64,000 nt of DNA from Torymus aiolomorphi (GCA_036365515.1 CM070873.1:84837948-84901947); one strand, 5' to 3'. Positions 1 through 11,060 are shown, counted from the stretch's first letter. Made by a program: numbers and translations. The notes: a model not told the origin generated them from the letters alone.

Positions 1-2
1 CA

Positions 3-1515
3 CAGTCATGCGATGACTGCTATTTTTACAGAACTATTACAAGCGGCTTTAACTCGAGAAATAAATCTAAAATAAAATACGCTAATGTCTCTTCAACAAT
101 AAAACCCATTACGAAATCAGATATTCATATATCCAATGGATTTGAAAGAGAGGAAACTATTTGTGATGCTGGTGAACTTATGAATGTAGAAGAAGATTTT
201 ATGGAAGAAGATATTGAAGAAGACGTCATAAGAAAAAATGAAGATGACAGTGGAAGTGAATTAATGGAGATTATTGAATGTGAAATGGATGAAAGTAAAG
301 ACAAGTATGTTCCATATTCTGTTATGTTATGCAATCCTAAACCATTTAACCAAAAAGATTTAAAGGACTTTTTTCGCAATACTGGCGTCTCGAAAGATGT
401 TGCAGAATTCATGGCAGCGAAATTTAAAAGGCGGGAATTAGTAGAACCTGGAACTAAATCTTCTGTTTATAGAAAACGGGAACAAGAGTTTACAAAATAT
501 TTCACTATAGATGAGGATAAAACATTAGTTTATTGCACAGATGTAAAGAGTCTGATTAATGAATTAAAACCTAATATTTACAAGTCCAGTGAATGGCGAC
601 TCTTCATAGACTCTTCAAAGGAAAGTCTAAAGGCAGTTTTGCTGCATAATGGAAATAAATACGCAAGCATCCCAATAGCTCATTCCACGAAACTAAAAGA
701 AAGTTATGAAAATATGAAGTAGTCCTAGAGAAAATAAATCATATCCATCATATTAGGACAACGGTAAGGTTTTACAAAGTCTCCGTGCTTTCTATGTTTA
801 TGGGACAGCGGAGATCGCATAAATCATTACAGGAAGAGAGAATGGCCAAAAAGAAATGCGCTTAATCCAGGTACTTACAACGTGCTTGAAGAACCATTGC
901 TCGATCCATTAAAAATCCTTCTTCCTCCACTGCACATTAAACTTGGTTTAATGAAGCAGTTTACTAAAGCATTAGATAAAGAAGGGGCATGTTTCCAATA
1001 CTTGTCAGATCATTTTCCAGGTCTCAGTAACGCTAAAATAAAAGCAGGAATTTTTGACGGCCCTCAAATTCGAAGAATGTTTCGAGATCCTAATTTCATC
1101 AACACAATGAACGAAACAGAAAAGTTAGCATGGCTCAGTTTTCAAAGTATTGCTGAAAATTTTTTAGGTAATCAGAAAAGTCAGGAATATGAACAAGTTG
1201 TTTCAGATTTATTCGATAACTACGAACGTTTAGGTTGTTTGATGAGTGTGAAATTACATTTTTTGCACGCCCATTTGCAATACTTTCCTGAAAACTTAGG
1301 TGACTACAGCGAAGAGCAAGGTGAGCGATTTCACGAAGACCTTATAGAAATGGAGAGGAGATATCAAGGCACTTGAGGTATTAATATGATGGCTGACTAC
1401 TGCGAGATGTTGGAAAGAGAAACTAACCCAGGTGATACAAAAAGATCCAGAAATCCTTTACACAGGTCATTTGAGGATAAAAGAACCCGCTATAAGCGAA
1501 AAAGAGAAAATTGAA
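3..1515 (+). pseudogene. transposon-associated protein relic, 5'-incomplete
   Basis: The frame is already open at base 3 with a Cys-rich start (CDDCYFYRTITSGFNSRNKS), so the gene begins outside the window. It continues through 722 (motifs EWRLFIDSSKESLKAVLLHN and PIAHSTKLKESYENMK). It is then scrambled between about 723 and 880 and resumes at 882 with LPPLHIKLGLMKQFTKALDK, ending in SEEQGERFHEDLIEMERRYQ. A TGA at 1374-1376 replaces the Trp expected in this family; the frame then continues unbroken (NMMADYCEMLERE) to a stop at 1513-1515. This family is repeated in many arthropod genomes, but its biochemical role is unknown to me; I infer a mobile-element origin. Broken copy. Confidence 0.75.
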
Positions 1516-1534
1516 TTAGTTTTTTAAAGACGCA

Positions 1535-1925
1535 AGGTTTAATGGTTGAGGGTTTAAGAGCTGAGGGTTTCAGTTTTCACTTTTTAAGGGTTTTGAGGGA
1601 CAATTAATGGTTTGAGGGTTGATGCTTTGAGGGTTCAGAGGTTAATGGTTCATCGTTCAAGGGTTTAAGGGTTCAGGGTTTAAGGGTTGAGGGCTTAAGG
1701 GATCAGGATCTGAGGATTTAAGGGTTCAGGGTTCAACGGTTAAGAGTTTAAAAGGTTGAGGATTAAAGGGCTATGGGTTCAATGTTTAAGGATTCTAGAG
1801 TTGGGGATTAAAGGATTCAGGGTTAAAGGGTTCAGGATTAAAGGGTTTTAGCGTTGAGAGCTTCAAGGTTTAGGGTTTAAGAGTTATAAGTTCAAGGGTT
1901 CAGGGTTTAGGGGTTGAAAGGGTCA
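1535..1925 (+). repeat. degenerate telomere-like GGGTTTA/GGGTTCA repeat tract
   Basis: About 390 bases made of 7-8-mers such as GGGTTTAA, GGGTTCAG, GGGTTGAG and GGATTAAAGG, all G-rich on the plus strand. It resembles a decayed (TTYAGGG)n array rather than the canonical arthropod TTAGG. It ends exactly where a 172-bp tandem repeat begins. Confidence 0.6.
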
Positions 1926-2384
1926 AAAGCTGAATTTTTCGAATTTTTCGATGTAGGGGTGGTTTTCCGTGATTGAAAAAAAAGTAGAGGGAATGTAGTA
2001 AATCTCGTTTCGAATTCGGATTCAGTGCCTCAATGTATGTATAGCAGTAGATCTGCAGTCATTTTTAGGCAGTTTGTACTAATTTGCCTAGTGTTAAAAG
2101 CGGAATATTCCGGATTTTTCGATTTAGGGGTGGTTTTCCACGATTTAAAAAGAACTGAGGGGTGATGGCACAAATCTGCCTTTGGATTCGGATTCCGCGC
2201 CTCAAAATGTGTATAGCTTTAGATGTGCAATAATTTTTAGGCAGTTTATAAAAATTTTCCCAACGTTAAAAGCGGAATATCCCGGATTTTTCGATTTAGG
2301 GGTGGTTTTACACGATTTAAAAAAAACTGAGGAGTGATGGCGTAATTCTGGCTTCGGATTCGGATTCAGCGCGTCAAAATGCAT
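1925..2384 (+). repeat. ~172-bp tandem repeat, 2.7 copies
   Basis: Units start with AAAAGC(T/G)GAAT at 1925, 2096 and 2268 (periods 171 and 172). Each contains a GATTTAGGGGTGGTTTT segment, a GGATTCGGATTC segment and a TTTTTAGGCAGTTT segment. The copies are diverged. No coding potential. The stretch 2385-2627 shows nothing recognisable. Confidence 0.8.
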
Positions 2385-2627
2385 AAGAGGGGGTATGCCA
2401 AGTCTCAGTAACAGACCACTTTTTTTTTTTTGTGCCTGTGTTATCGATAGTCAAGTAATGCAAATCACTCTCCGAAACAACTGTATGACTGCTCTCAGAA
2501 ATGTATTCAAATTTCTTCATCCTTCCGTACAAATTAAACATAAGAAAGTACTGATATCAATTTATTGTAGTCAAGTACCGACCATAAGTTAACTTGACTG
2601 ACATAATAGAACTTTTCGTACCTCGCG

Positions 2628-3604
2628 TGTAAAATTACATTTTACGCCCACGTTGTAACTTCAAAATTATTCAGCCAGTGGGCATACTTCTTCAAAACTT
2701 TATAGAACCTACACAATTTACGCCCGTGTGGGCGAAAATTATTTTAATTATATAAATATAATGCCTTCTTTTTATTTCTGAAATTCATAAGAATTTTTTC
2801 AGATATTTACGAAAAGTCAAAGCCTATAAAAAAAATTACATAGTTATCAACACATCACTATTTTTCATTATTCTTTCTCAATTTTGAACTTTCTATAATA
2901 TTACGCATCTTGGGAGGACAAGAGAAATCTAGAGCTACTCTAGCAGGGGTAGTCCTCCGATCTCCCATACATACTTAGAGGGTCTGACAGTTTGTAGTTA
3001 ACCGGTGGGCTACTTAAATGTAGAATATTAAATTTTTGCATAAATATATTAACAATATTAGCACCTATAAGTCCAATATAAATATTGACATTGGCTCTAA
3101 TTTTTAATTGATACCATTAAGGACAACATCCCTACATGTGCAGAATCATGATTTCCTTTCAAAATTTAGTATTCTACATTTAAGTAGTCCACCAGTAAAC
3201 TGCAAACCGTCGGGCCCGCCAAGTATGTATGGGAGATCGGAGGACCACCCCTGCTAGAACAGCTCTATACTTCTCTTGTCCTCCCAAGATACGTAATATT
3301 ATAGAAAGTTCAAAATTCAGAAAGAATAATGAAAAATAGTGATGTGTTGGTAACTATAGTTACATATATGTAATTTTTTTATATAGGCTTTGACTTTTCA
3401 TAAATATCTGAAAAAATTTTTATAAATTTTAGAAATAAAAAGAAGGCATTATAGCTATATAATTAAAATAAATTTTAGGTTCTATAAAGTTTTGTGGAGT
3501 ATGTGAGCTATTGGGACTCTTGGGCGTTAAGTAGTACTTTATGCCCGCTGGCTGAATAATTTTGAAGTTACAACGTGGGCGTAAAATGTAATTTACTTAC
3601 ATGT
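2628..3604. repeat. foldback element with ~400-bp arms
   Basis: The sequence from 2628 (ACATTTTACGCCCACG) returns as its reverse complement at the right end (CGTGGGCGTAAAATGT, near 3580). The arms continue inward for about 400 bases, for example CCTCCGATCTCCCATACATA near 2956 against TATGTATGGGAGATCGGAGG near 3224. The unpaired centre is roughly 3050-3165. No ORF; a non-autonomous DNA element. Target duplication not resolved. Confidence 0.85.
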
Positions 3605-4086
3605 AATTTATTCAGCTTACATTGGCTCAAAGAAGTAAAAGACTTTTTGCTAGTATTTATTTGATTTCTTTTAAAAAGTCATAAATATTATTTTATAGAT
3701 TATACAAAAAAACTTCTATACATGCCTTATTTTATACGTTCGTAGAAAGTTTTATTAACAACATTATTATTTGTACAGACATGAAAAAAATTATTACTAC
3801 TTGTAGAGAGTGCTTATTGAATAGATGAGATTAGAATAAGACTTATACTCAGAAAAACAATCCTATACCAATATAAATCTACCTGCAGGAGGAGGATATT
3901 CCGCTGAAGATAGAGCCAGGAGAATTTCCTTCTGTGAGAGGACGAATATCCGCTCAATACAAAATTGCATCTCGATAAGCTGAATTCTTCCCAGTAAATT
4001 ACTTTGCACATTCACAGGGAAAGGGTATAACCTGCGGGAAACGGATTTTAGCGGGCATAGGAGATTCGATTTCTGGTACCTAAAAA
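3605..4086. other. unassigned intergenic stretch with a dispersed-repeat fragment
   Basis: Mostly AT-rich with no coding signal. The part around 4035-4090 (ACGGATTTTAGCGGGC, then ATCTAAAAATGAAGC-like text) recurs near 15350 and 48150, so it is a fragment of a dispersed repeat. The ORFs on the minus strand here have no recognisable product. Confidence 0.5.
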
Positions 4087-4318
4087 TGAAGCTCAGTCCT
4101 AACAAATTGCCTAACACGGCAGCGCTGTGAGTTTGGGGCAGCAGCTATTCCAAATAGGCGTAACTGCTGTTCCAAGCGGCTACGTCGTCTGCTCCTTGGT
4201 CGAGCCGTTGTGCGTTTTCGGTGTAGCAGTTGTTCCAAACTGAAAGTACAAACGAGAGGGCGCGCTTGGCGCAACGGTCGCACTACGGAATGCAGCAGTT
4301 GTACCAAAAGTTTCTCCG
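4087..4318. repeat. GC-richer segment with recurring GCAGCAGTTGTTCCAA-like motif
   Basis: Variants of (G)CAGCAGTTGTTCCAAA occur at about 4138, 4160, 4225 and 4292, spaced 20-70 bases. Base composition is clearly more GC-rich than its surroundings. I do not recognise it. It may be an imperfect minisatellite inserted with the adjoining foldback. Confidence 0.4.
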
Positions 4319-4676
4319 TGTATTGAGTGTCACATTGCAAATATTTATGATACGAAAACGAGCAAAAAAGATTATAAAAGTAGACAGTAGAAGCTAAAAT
4401 ATAAGCTCTGACTCGTTAAAAAATATTGATTTTTCAGGAAGTTACAAGCAATCAAAGATAGCGTAAGAAAATGGTTAAAAATACGATCCATTTAATCGGT
4501 TAAAATGAAGATAAAATTTTAAACATTTTCTTGCGCTATCTTTGATTGTTTGTAACTTCCTGAAAAATCAATATTTTTTAACGCATCAGGACTTAAATTT
4601 TAGCCTCCACTGTCTACTTTTATAATGTTTTTTGCTCGTTTTCGTATCATAGATATTTGCAATGTGATACTCAATA
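4319..4676. repeat. foldback MITE, ~155-bp arms
   Basis: The left arm starts TATTGAGTGTCACATTGCAA and the right arm ends TTGCAATGTGATACTCAATA. The arms stay paired inward through the GGAAGTTACAA(G/A)CAATCAAAG part at about 4437 and 4535, leaving a spacer of about 40 bases around 4490. It carries no ORF. Confidence 0.85.
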
Positions 4677-4928
4677 GAACAGACATCATTTTTTAACGAA
4701 ATAGAGGATATTTGAGATTAAATTGCCCATATCTCAAGAAAAAGGGCCCACAATGCCGACCGACACCAAGGGAAACAAGTCGTCCAAAATAGATCATAGC
4801 ATACCTTTGACGATCCCAAATTAAGTAGGGAAGGCTCTCACTACCGAGTCAGTGATCGGTACAGTGGCAGCGATCACCGAGCTCTCGCGTATCAGCTCCA
4901 GCCTACGAGTAGGGCAATGGATATGAGC

Positions 4929-4972
<44 letters not shown>
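4929..4972. repeat. (GA)n microsatellite
   Basis: Perfect GA dinucleotide run of about 44 bases. It makes an artefactual Arg-Glu ORF. Confidence 0.95.
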
Positions 4973-4974
<2 letters not shown>

Positions 4975-5034
4975 TGCATCAGCTATTTTCGACAGGGAGA
5001 CTTTTCTCTTTTTCTCTGCACCCTGGAATCCTAC

Positions 5035-5645
5035 TAATCCACTGGTGGAACGAGGGCATTGCGGTAATACGCAAAGAGTACCTTCGAGCTAGGAGGCTGC
5101 ACCAAAGAGCAATTCGTTTACTGCGATATGAAGAGTTAAAAGACCTCATCTTTGCCATCAAGACAGCCAAAAGAAAGTGTTGTCAGGACTTGCGAGGACT
5201 GCGAGGAAGTAGATCGTTACTCGTGGGGACCATCGTACAAAACGGTCATGAACAAAATCAAACCCAGAATCACCAGTGCTCCATCTTGTCCAACCTTTCT
5301 CGACAGAGTGATAGAACATTTGTTCCCAGAACACCGTAAATGGGAAGCTGGCACTGGTCAAATGGAGAACATTGGTGAGCCGAGCCAACAGAAGTTACCG
5401 AAACAGAAGTGAAGATAGCAGCCAAGGAGATTGCTATAAGAAAGGCTCCTGAATTGGATGGTGCCCACGTTTAGCTATAAAGACCGCAGCTTTGACTGTT
5501 CCTGATATATTCAAGGACACTTTCAACGCATACCTAAGTGATGGAATTTTCCCGGCACAGTCGAAGGTACAGAGATTGGTACTCTTTCCTAAGGGAAATA
5601 AACCTCCGGATGAGCTATCCTCGTATCGACCCGTTTATATCGACG
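5035..5645 (+). pseudogene. R1/LOA-type LINE reverse transcriptase relic
   Basis: The sequence carries three frame-shifted pieces of the pre-RT and early RT region of an R1-like non-LTR retrotransposon: IHWWNEGIAVIRKEYLRARR with RYEELKDLIFAIKTAKRKCC (5056-5190), then CEEVDRYSWGPSYKTVMNKI (about 5190-5260), then AAKEIAIRKAPELDGAHV (about 5420-5472) and AIKTAALTVPDIFKDTFNAY followed by SKVQRLVLFPKGNKPPDELS and SYRPVYI (to 5642). The catalytic YADD part is missing, so this is a dead 5'- and 3'-truncated fragment. Confidence 0.8.
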
Positions 5646-5650
5646 GTTGA

Positions 5651-5786
5651 GCGGAACAAGGTCGTATCTCGGCACGCGGACGAAGAACGTCATATCTCAC
5701 CGCGCGGATAAAGAAAGTCGTATATCACCGCGCGGGCGAAGAACATCGTATCTGACCGCGCGGATGAAGAACGTCGTATCCCGCCA
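5651..5786 (+). repeat. 28-bp tandem repeat, ~5 copies
   Basis: Units of the form GCGGA(T/C)GAAGAACGTC followed by (A/G)TATCTCACCGC run five times with few changes. GC-rich, ending next to the TA target site of the following element. Function unknown. Confidence 0.8.
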
Positions 5787-5959
5787 TACACTGAAAAAAA
5801 AAAGTCTAAAATAGCCGTAGACCCCACTGTGAATTTTGCTTTACACCTCCAAAGCAATTTTTGCTTGGCATAAAAACCATTTAAGCCTGTGTCTCCAGTG
5901 CGATCTACTTAACTCTCAAAGCGTTACCGACCGGGCGGTACTAAAGCACATATTACCTG

Positions 5960-6450
5960 ACAGCACCGCAGTTTTTCGCGTCTACGTGTCGGAATGTATC
6001 CAATGCATGATCTACGTATTCGGGGTGGCCGATGATGGAGTCTAGGTAGTGCGCTGCGTAGGTTTCTGTGTCTAGGTGTCGTAACGTATCCAAAGCGTGG
6101 TCTCGGTGTTTGAGGTCGCCGATGATGGAATCGAGGAAGTGCACTCCGTAGGTTTCTGTGTCTAGGTGTCGAAATGTACCCAATGCGTTGTCTAGGTGTT
6201 CCGGGTCGCCGATGATGGAGTCTAGGTGTACGCTCCGTAGGTTTTTGTGTCCAGGTGGTGGAACATGTCCAAGACATGGTCTAGGAGTTGGAGGTCGCGA
6301 TAATGGAGTCTAGATCGTGCGCTCCGTAGTTTTTCGCGTCTACGTATCGGAACGCATACAATGCGTGGTCCAGGAGTTCGTGGTCGCTGATGATGGAGTC
6401 TAGGACGTGCGCTCCGTAGATTTTTGAGTCTAGGTGTCGGGACGTGTTCG
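5960..6450 (-). repeat. left 90-bp repeat array (about 5.5 units, minus-strand coding sense)
   Basis: On the minus strand this reads as repeats of a 30-residue unit: HLDTETYGVHFLDSIIGDLK, HLDSKIYGAHVLDSIISDHE, and so on. The unit landmark GTGCGCTCCGTAGGT recurs about every 90 bases (near 6047, 6128-6135, 6220, 6308, 6398). Frameshifts break the frame between about 6185 and 6280. The array is the mirror image of the right-hand array. Confidence 0.75.
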
Positions 6451-6454
6451 TTTT

Positions 6455-7090
6455 GACACTTAGACGCAAAAACCTACGGAGCGCACTTCCTAGACTCCAT
6501 CGTCGGCGACCCCGAGTACCTAGTCCACGCATTGGGTAAATTTCGACACCTAGACGCAGAAACCTACGGAGCGCACTTCCTAGACTCCATCATCGGCAAC
6601 GCCGAATACCTAGACAACGCATTGAGTACGTTGCGACACCTAGACTCAAAAACCTACGGAGCGCACACCTAGACTCCATCATCAGCGACCCCAAGCACCT
6701 AGACAACGCATTGGGTACATTTCGACAGCTAGACACAGAAACCTACGGAGCGCACTTCCTAGACTCCATCATCGGCGACCACGAGCACCTGGACCACGCA
6801 TTGTATACATTTCGACACGTAGACGCGAAAAACTACGGAGCGCACCATCTTGACTCCATTATAGGCGACCTCGAACACCTAGACCACGCCTTGGACATGT
6901 TCCACCACCTGGACACAAAAACCTACGGAGCGCGCCACCTAGACTCCATTATTGGCCACCTTGAACACCTGGACCACGCATTGTGTACGTTCCGACATCT
7001 AGACGCAAAAACCTACGGAACGCACTTCCTTGACTCCATCATCGGCGACCTCGTACACCTAGACCACGCTATGGATACGTTTGACGCCTA
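6455..7090 (+). repeat. right 90-bp repeat array encoding a 30-residue unit (about 7 units)
   Basis: ACCTACGGA recurs at 6472, 6562, 6652, 6741 and further on, giving a 90-bp period with one 1-base deletion near 6666. From 6711 to 7091 an uninterrupted frame of 126 codons encodes four units of the type TFRHLDAKTYGAHFLDSIIG plus D.EHLDHAL. Between units, most changes fall at third codon positions (TTT/TTC, CTA/CTT/CTG, ATC/ATT, GAG/GAA, GCA/GCC/GCT). This suggests the unit evolved as protein-coding sequence. No known domain recognised; rich in His, Asp and Leu. Confidence 0.7.
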
Positions 7091-7512
7091 GACGTGAGCT
7101 ACATACATCCATTATTTTCGACTGTTTCTTAGGTTAATTTCTACCTGCCCTCTGCCAAGGAAATATCTCATTTTACTGTCAAGTAAAAACTGCTTGGGTC
7201 GATGAGCAGAAGTTGCTTTACGCCGCTTGCTTGGGTTAGCAAAGCAGATTTCGCTTGGGCCCTGAGCAGAAATAGACTTTTTTTTTTTCAGTGTATACTG
7301 GCCGTGTACTGGTCGCAAGAGCGCCGAGATACGACATTCTTTGTCCGCGCGGTGAGATGGAGGACTTGTTTCCCTTGGTGTCGGTCGACATTGTAGGCCC
7401 TTTTTCTTGAGCTATGGGCAATTTAATCTCAAATTCTTTATAACCTTAGATACTAATTTGTAAAACTATAGTCCATTACGCTGCACTCGTAAAATATTTC
7501 CGGATTTTTTCC

Positions 7513-9240
7513 TTGGTAACTCCATATGAAATTGTTCAAGGAATTGAAGTTTCGTTAAATCACTCTAGAAACACGATTAGAGTAGTTAGATGTTTGAATC
7601 ACATGATTTTAGGAAATATCTGTATGGCTGTGTATATGTGTGTGTGCGTATGTGTGTGTGTGCGCGTATGTGTGTGTGTGTGTGCGTATGTGTGTGTGTG
7701 TGTATCTGCGTGTGTGTGTGTGTGTGTGTACGCATGTGCGCGAGTGTGCATGTGTGCGAGTGTGCGTGCATGCGTTTGTGAGTGTGTTCATGTGTGCGTG
7801 TGTGCGTATACACTGATATCTTATGATCTACTAGACCGATTTTAATCAGATATGGCTCATTGTTTATGTTTTTTTTTTGTCCGAATGAGGGAAAAAATCT
7901 AGTTTTTGATTCACTGATGCATTTTTATTTTGTTTCGAATGTTCTGTTTTAGCAAAACAGATTTTTGCATTTTTTTATGATAGGATCAAGATATTTGAAT
8001 CGGATAAATCGAATTTGTTTTTTTTTTTTAAGTTTATAACTCCCAAACTAAATTCTCAATTTTTTTTAATAAAATCATGATAATGCAGAATGTAAATAGC
8101 TATAATCTGTAAAAATTTCAATCCATTCTGTTGACTAGTTTTTTAGTAAAAAATTGAAAACTGAAAAAAAATGAGTTTCCTATGTCCAACGATTACGGGA
8201 GTAAAATTGGCTGAATTGCTTTGAAATTTCTTGCATAATTAGATTTAGCGTACCTCTCAGCTGAGTTCTTTGGGCAAAATGATTAGTCCATAAATTTCAG
8301 AGATATTTGAGGTTAAAATTTTTTCAACTTTTTTTTTCAAATCGTAATTTCTTGAGAACGGTTCGTTGTATGAGCTTGAAATTTATAGATAATTTCGTAT
8401 GTGATATAGACAATACGTAAGTGAATTTTCATCAAGATCATACGATTAATCTTTCAGATATTTGATATTGAAAATTTTTGTATTTTACAAAATCATTTGC
8501 TTTGTCGCATAATAACTAGACTAAAATTGGTTTAGTCACTTTGAAATTTTGTGGAGATGTAAAGTTTTTATATTTATCGTATAAATTCTTCAGGTAAAAG
8601 AATTGGCTTTTGAGTTTTAGAGATATTTAAAGCTAACATTTTTTTACGTTTTTTTTAAATCGCAATTTGTCAATGACGGCTTCATGTATCAGCTTGAAAT
8701 TCATAGACTATTTTGTATGCAATATAGGCAATACCTGTGTAAAATTAAAAAATTTTTAAATTTTCCAGATCATATGATTACTTTTTGAGATACTTGATAT
8801 TTAACATTTTTGTATTTCCAAAATGACTTTCTTTGTTGCACAATAACTAGAGTAAAACTGTTTTAATTGCTTTGAAATTTGGTGCAGATGTAGAGTTTGT
8901 ATATTATTTGTTATATGAGTTCTTGTGGTAAAATAATTCGTTTATGAATTTCAGAAACATTTGAAGTTAAATTTTTTAGCCCTCTTTTTAAATCGTAGTT
9001 TTTCAAGAACAGCTGGAAATTACGTGCGCTTGTTATTTATTTGCTTTTGTTTTTTTTTTAAGGTTAATTTACAGCGCGCTTCGCTGAACCACGAAATTAG
9101 CTTTACTTTTGGCTGCACTTCGATGTTAATCGCGTTCTCTATTTTATAAATGGGAACATGAAATTTATAGACAATTTTGTGTGTGGTATAGGGAATATAT
9201 CTGTGAAATTTCGTCAAGAAACATCATTTATTATACAGAA
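7513..9240. repeat. copy of a GT-microsatellite-bearing dispersed element
   Basis: TTTCGTTAAAT.(T/A)CTCTAGA and ATCACATGATTTTAG(G/A)AAAT precede a GT-rich run exactly as at 9385-9450. Downstream, repeated ~350-base blocks follow (GCTTGAAATT(T/C)ATAGA, GAGATATTTGAGGTTAAA, AACTAGAGTAAAA), each seen again at 9990-10470 and 26250-26400. No protein. The hairpin ends of the family are not visible in this copy. Confidence 0.65.
7620..7812. repeat. degenerate (GT)n microsatellite
   Basis: GT repeats mixed with GC and AT interruptions. They produce several artefactual Cys/Val and His/Thr ORFs on both strands. Confidence 0.95.
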
Positions 9241-9460
9241 TATGTAGTACAATGATTGTGAGGTAATAGGAATGTAGGAAAGGGGGTTCTTATAGATGGT
9301 GTCGTGCGTGTATGTTGGTTGCGCACCAAGAAGGTAGTTTTGCTTCCTCCTAGAGGAAGCTTTATAATAGTAAAATTTTAAGTTTCGTTAAATTTCTCTA
9401 GATACATGATTAAAGGTGTTAGAAGTTTGTATCACATGATTTTAGAAAATGTCTGTATGG

Positions 9461-9568
<108 letters not shown>

Positions 9569-10811
9569 GGACCCACGCGGTCGATTTTAACCGGGTAGGG
9601 CTCATTATTTTTGTTTTTTTATTCCGAATTCGGGAAGAAAATGATTTTTTATGATTCACCGATTCATTTTTGTTTTATGTCGAATTTTTGATTTTCGAAA
9701 AAATTATTTTTGATTTTTTTGAATGATTTGATTTAAATTTTTGAGCCGGATGGGTAGCATTCGAAAGAGCATAAAAACCCTATATTTTCAAAAAAAAAAA
9801 AATTCTCTAGCTATTACGGTTCTTTTGTTATTAAAAAAACTTGTTTTTTTTTAAAAAAGTTCATAACTCCCAATCTAACCGGTCAATTTTTGGAGAAAAA
9901 TCATGATAATGCAGAATAAAAATGGCTATAATCTGTAAAAATTTGGATCAAGTCTTTTGGTTAGTTTTTGAGAAAAAAATTGAAAAATGAAAAAAATTAG
10001 TTTTCGTTGTCGCTCGATAACTGGAGTATAATTGACTTAATTGCTTCAAAATTCCCCGCAGAGGTAGATTTTGTATAGCTCTCGGCTATGTTCGTTGGGC
10101 AAAATGATTGGCCCATAAATTTCGGAGATATTTGAGGTTCAAATTTTGTTAACCCTTTTTTTAAATCGTAATATCTTGAGGGAATACTTCATGTATCTGA
10201 ATCGGATGGGTGTCATTCGAAAGAGAATTAAAATACCTACATTTCCTAAAAAAATTTATTTCTAGCTATCACGGTTCTTTTGTTATTAGCAAAAACGTAA
10301 AGCTTGAAAAATGAAGAAAATGAGTTTTGTATATCCAACGATTGCGGCAGTTAAATTGTCTTAATTGCTTTAAAATTTCTTGTGGTGATAGATGTTGGGT
10401 AGCCCTCGGCTGAGTTCTTTAGGCAAAATGATTGATACATAAATTTCAGAGATATTTGAGGTTAAAACTTTTGTTTGATATCGTCCCGCGCAAAAAAAAA
10501 TTTGTGGGCCATACATTGCCCACAGTGTTGGACAAGTATGGACAATATATGGGCCATTGCAAGCCACATTAGAGCAATATATGGAAGATACTCGGCCCCG
10601 TCACCTGAGCCGAATTCGGGCTGGAATCGGGCCATAGTATTCCCACCAGTATTCTATATAGTTCCCATATAGTTGCAATATTAGTCCCATATTTATTTTC
10701 ATGAGAACCATTAACAAAAAAAAAAACAACATAAATAAATAAATAAACGTAAAAAACAATCCTATTATGCATGTAGTGGGACTGTAAAATATATAAAAAA
10801 AAAAAAAAAAT

Positions 10812-10883
10812 TCTTTGAGTGGATTCGAACCTAGAACCTTTGAATTACTAGACTTGCTCGCTACCGACTGAGCTATTTAGTTA
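10812..10883 (-). ncRNA. tRNA-like cassette (left arm)
   Basis: The minus strand has a perfect A box (TAGCTCAGTCGGTAG), a B box (GGTTCGAATCC) about 35 bases on, and a T run just after (Pol III terminator). A D-arm of GCTC/GAGC can form, but the acceptor and anticodon stems do not pair. So this is a SINE-like promoter relic, not a working tRNA. Confidence 0.6.
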
Positions 10884-10987
10884 TATTTATATCAAAGGAT
10901 CAAATGGAGATTATCTAGGCTGTAATCTGAAACGAATGATGATGTCGTTCAAGTATTAACCTCCATTTGATCCTTTGATATAAACAT

Positions 10988-11060
10988 AACTAAATAGCTC
11001 AGTCGGTAGCGAGCAAGTCTAGTAATTCAAAGGTACGAGGTTCGAATCCACTCAAAGATT
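10988..11060 (+). ncRNA. tRNA-like cassette (right arm)
   Basis: Mirror copy of the cassette at 10812-10883 with the same A and B boxes. It differs by GGTACGAGG against GGTTCTAGG before the B box and is followed by a long T run at 11059. The two cassettes diverge outward from the palindrome centre. Confidence 0.6.

Larger units (their letters stand above)
5789..7293. mobile_element. TA-flanked element with CACTGAAAAAA ends carrying head-to-head 90-bp arrays
   Basis: The left end CACTGAAAAAAAAAAAGTCT and right end AGACTTTTTTTTTTTCAGTG are perfect inverted repeats, bracketed by TA at 5787-5788 and 7294-7295. Subterminal regions are also loosely inverted (GCAAATTTTGCTT-like motifs). The interior is almost wholly two opposed arrays of a 90-bp unit. 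The ends resemble those of other TA-flanked elements in this window (46724, 50948, 55707). No transposase, so non-autonomous. Confidence 0.75.
4690..7445. repeat. inverted flanks bracketing a compound element
   Basis: The plus strand at about 4700-4790 (GATTAAATTGCCCATATCTC, AAGAAAAAGGGCCCACAATG, CCAAGGGAAACAAGTCGTCC) returns inverted at about 7350-7435. Between them lie a GA microsatellite, an R1-type RT relic, a 28-bp tandem repeat and a 1.5-kb TA-flanked element. Either a composite inverted-end element or two oppositely placed copies of a smaller repeat. Confidence 0.65.

Noticed and set aside
4080..4340. Arg-rich 86-codon minus-strand ORF
   Set aside because: It lies in a repeated GCAGCAGTTGTTCC segment and has no family features.
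4917..5339. 140-codon intact gene starting in an Arg/Glu repeat
   Set aside because: The start is a GA microsatellite and the rest is one frame of a frame-shifted LINE relic.
7513..7845. Cys/Val-rich and His/Thr-rich ORFs on both strands
   Set aside because: They are translations of GT/CA microsatellites (also at 9406-9659, 25568-25943, 27437-27889, 17372-17620) with no independent coding evidence.
10988..11060. Functional tRNA gene
   Set aside because: A and B boxes are present but acceptor and anticodon stems do not pair, and an inverted twin lies in the other palindrome arm.
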